Assembly (NCBI GenBank): GCA_030621975.1 | Contig: JAUXGQ010000102.1 | Span: 1-6,363, forward strand | DNA from: Gammaproteobacteria bacterium | Lineage (GTDB): Bacteria; Pseudomonadota; Gammaproteobacteria; Chromatiales; Chromatiaceae | Length of the DNA stretch: 6,363 bases | Reading direction: 5' to 3' | In this document: piece by piece, positions 6,096-6,363 of the stretch | Layout: the number at the start of each line of letters is the position of its first letter | Numbering within the stretch: the first letter of the stretch is position 1 | The notes under the pieces: generated by a model | What the model was told of the DNA's origin: nothing | What the model saw: only the letters and a program-made list of their open reading frames with translations | The model's database searches: none | Translations under genes and position numbers: made by a program

Positions 6096-6235
6096 AACCA
6101 CGGATGAACACCGATTAACACGGATGGCGCTTGCGTTACCCTTGCCTTCTCGTTGAGCGTTGGGCCGACCGATTATTCGCCTGCTCTCGTTTACCACAAA
6201 AAAATCCGTGTCCATCCGTGTTCATCCGTGGTTGT
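6096..6235. repeat. Inverted repeat element made of 10-bp CACGGATGAA-type units
   Basis: The left arm starting at 6096 (AACCACGGATGAACAC and onward, three 10-bp units) and the right arm ending near 6234 (ATCCGTGTTCATCCGTGGTT on the plus strand) are inverted copies, about 30 bp with three mismatches. They flank roughly 75 bp of unrelated sequence containing a run of seven A. I recall CACGGATGAACACGGAT-type units as common dispersed intergenic repeats in many proteobacterial genomes, so this is probably a mobile or REP-like element. No gene is inside. Confidence 0.65.
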
Positions 6236-6363
6236 CTTTGTTATCCGGCTCAGCGCGCGTGCTGATGTGCTGCTGATCCACCTGACATGGGGGTACAGGT
6301 CAGCGGCTTCAATCCCGCCTCAATTCGTCGGACAAGGCAATCGGCGTGGGAAAGCGAAGCACC
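6236..6363. other. Gene-free window end, no supported feature
   Basis: I see no gene with support here. A minus-strand frame entering from the edge stays open for 37 codons before a TGA at about 6251, and a plus-strand frame from ATG 6287 is open to the edge; neither shows a family pattern or ribosome site. The last 20 bases (GTGGGAAAGCGAAGCACC) resemble one arm of common dispersed palindromic repeats but are cut by the window edge. Confidence 0.4.

Noticed and set aside
5973..6215. Minus-strand 80-codon frame
   Set aside because: Most of it is the CACGGATGAA repeat element translated; no homology pattern and no supported start.
6096..6235. Possible CRISPR array from the repeated 10-bp units
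   Set aside because: Units are contiguous without spacers and the two groups are inverted relative to each other.
6296..6330. T-arm-like segment (GCGG, CTTCAATC, CCGC) suggesting a tRNA or tmRNA end
   Set aside because: The loop has eight bases, and no matching acceptor, D or anticodon arms can be placed around it.

Overview
The window looks like chromosomal DNA from a GC-rich proteobacterium, most likely a gammaproteobacterium. This is an impression from codon use, protein style and intergenic repeat types; no marker gene fixes the taxon. All five supported protein genes, and one gene relic, lie on the minus strand, so transcription runs from high to low coordinates.

In transcription order: (1) 5776-6363 has no supportable gene. 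It holds a hairpin element built from 10-bp CACGGATGAA-type units, then a run of closely spaced stem-loops, then an operator-like dyad. (2) 5623-5775 encodes 50 residues that resemble the extreme N-terminus of EgtB, the ergothioneine sulfoxide synthase. It stops abruptly and overlaps by 4 nt the start of an intact egtD (4667-5626, histidine N-alpha-trimethyltransferase). The locus therefore looks like an egtB-egtD operon in which almost all of egtB has been deleted. (3) 3784-4491 encodes a secreted Spondin_N-domain protein. (4) 2935-3642 and 1463-2938 encode an OmpR/PhoB-type response regulator and its membrane histidine kinase, overlapping by ATGA. A good sigma70-like promoter ahead of them lies inside a 12-bp-arm palindrome. 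(5) 1-1264 is a SulP-family anion permease, cut by the window edge before its C-terminus.

A 176-bp near-palindromic element (1285-1460), probably a MITE or a non-autonomous insertion-sequence derivative, fills nearly all of the gap between the kinase stop and the permease start. Without it the two genes would be about 22 nt apart. The ancestral arrangement was therefore probably regulator-kinase-permease in one operon, suggesting that the two-component system controls, or senses the substrate of, the SulP transporter. No complete new defence or biosynthetic system is visible. The points most worth following up are the egtB relic coupled to egtD, the operon-splitting palindromic element, and the palindrome-embedded promoter.
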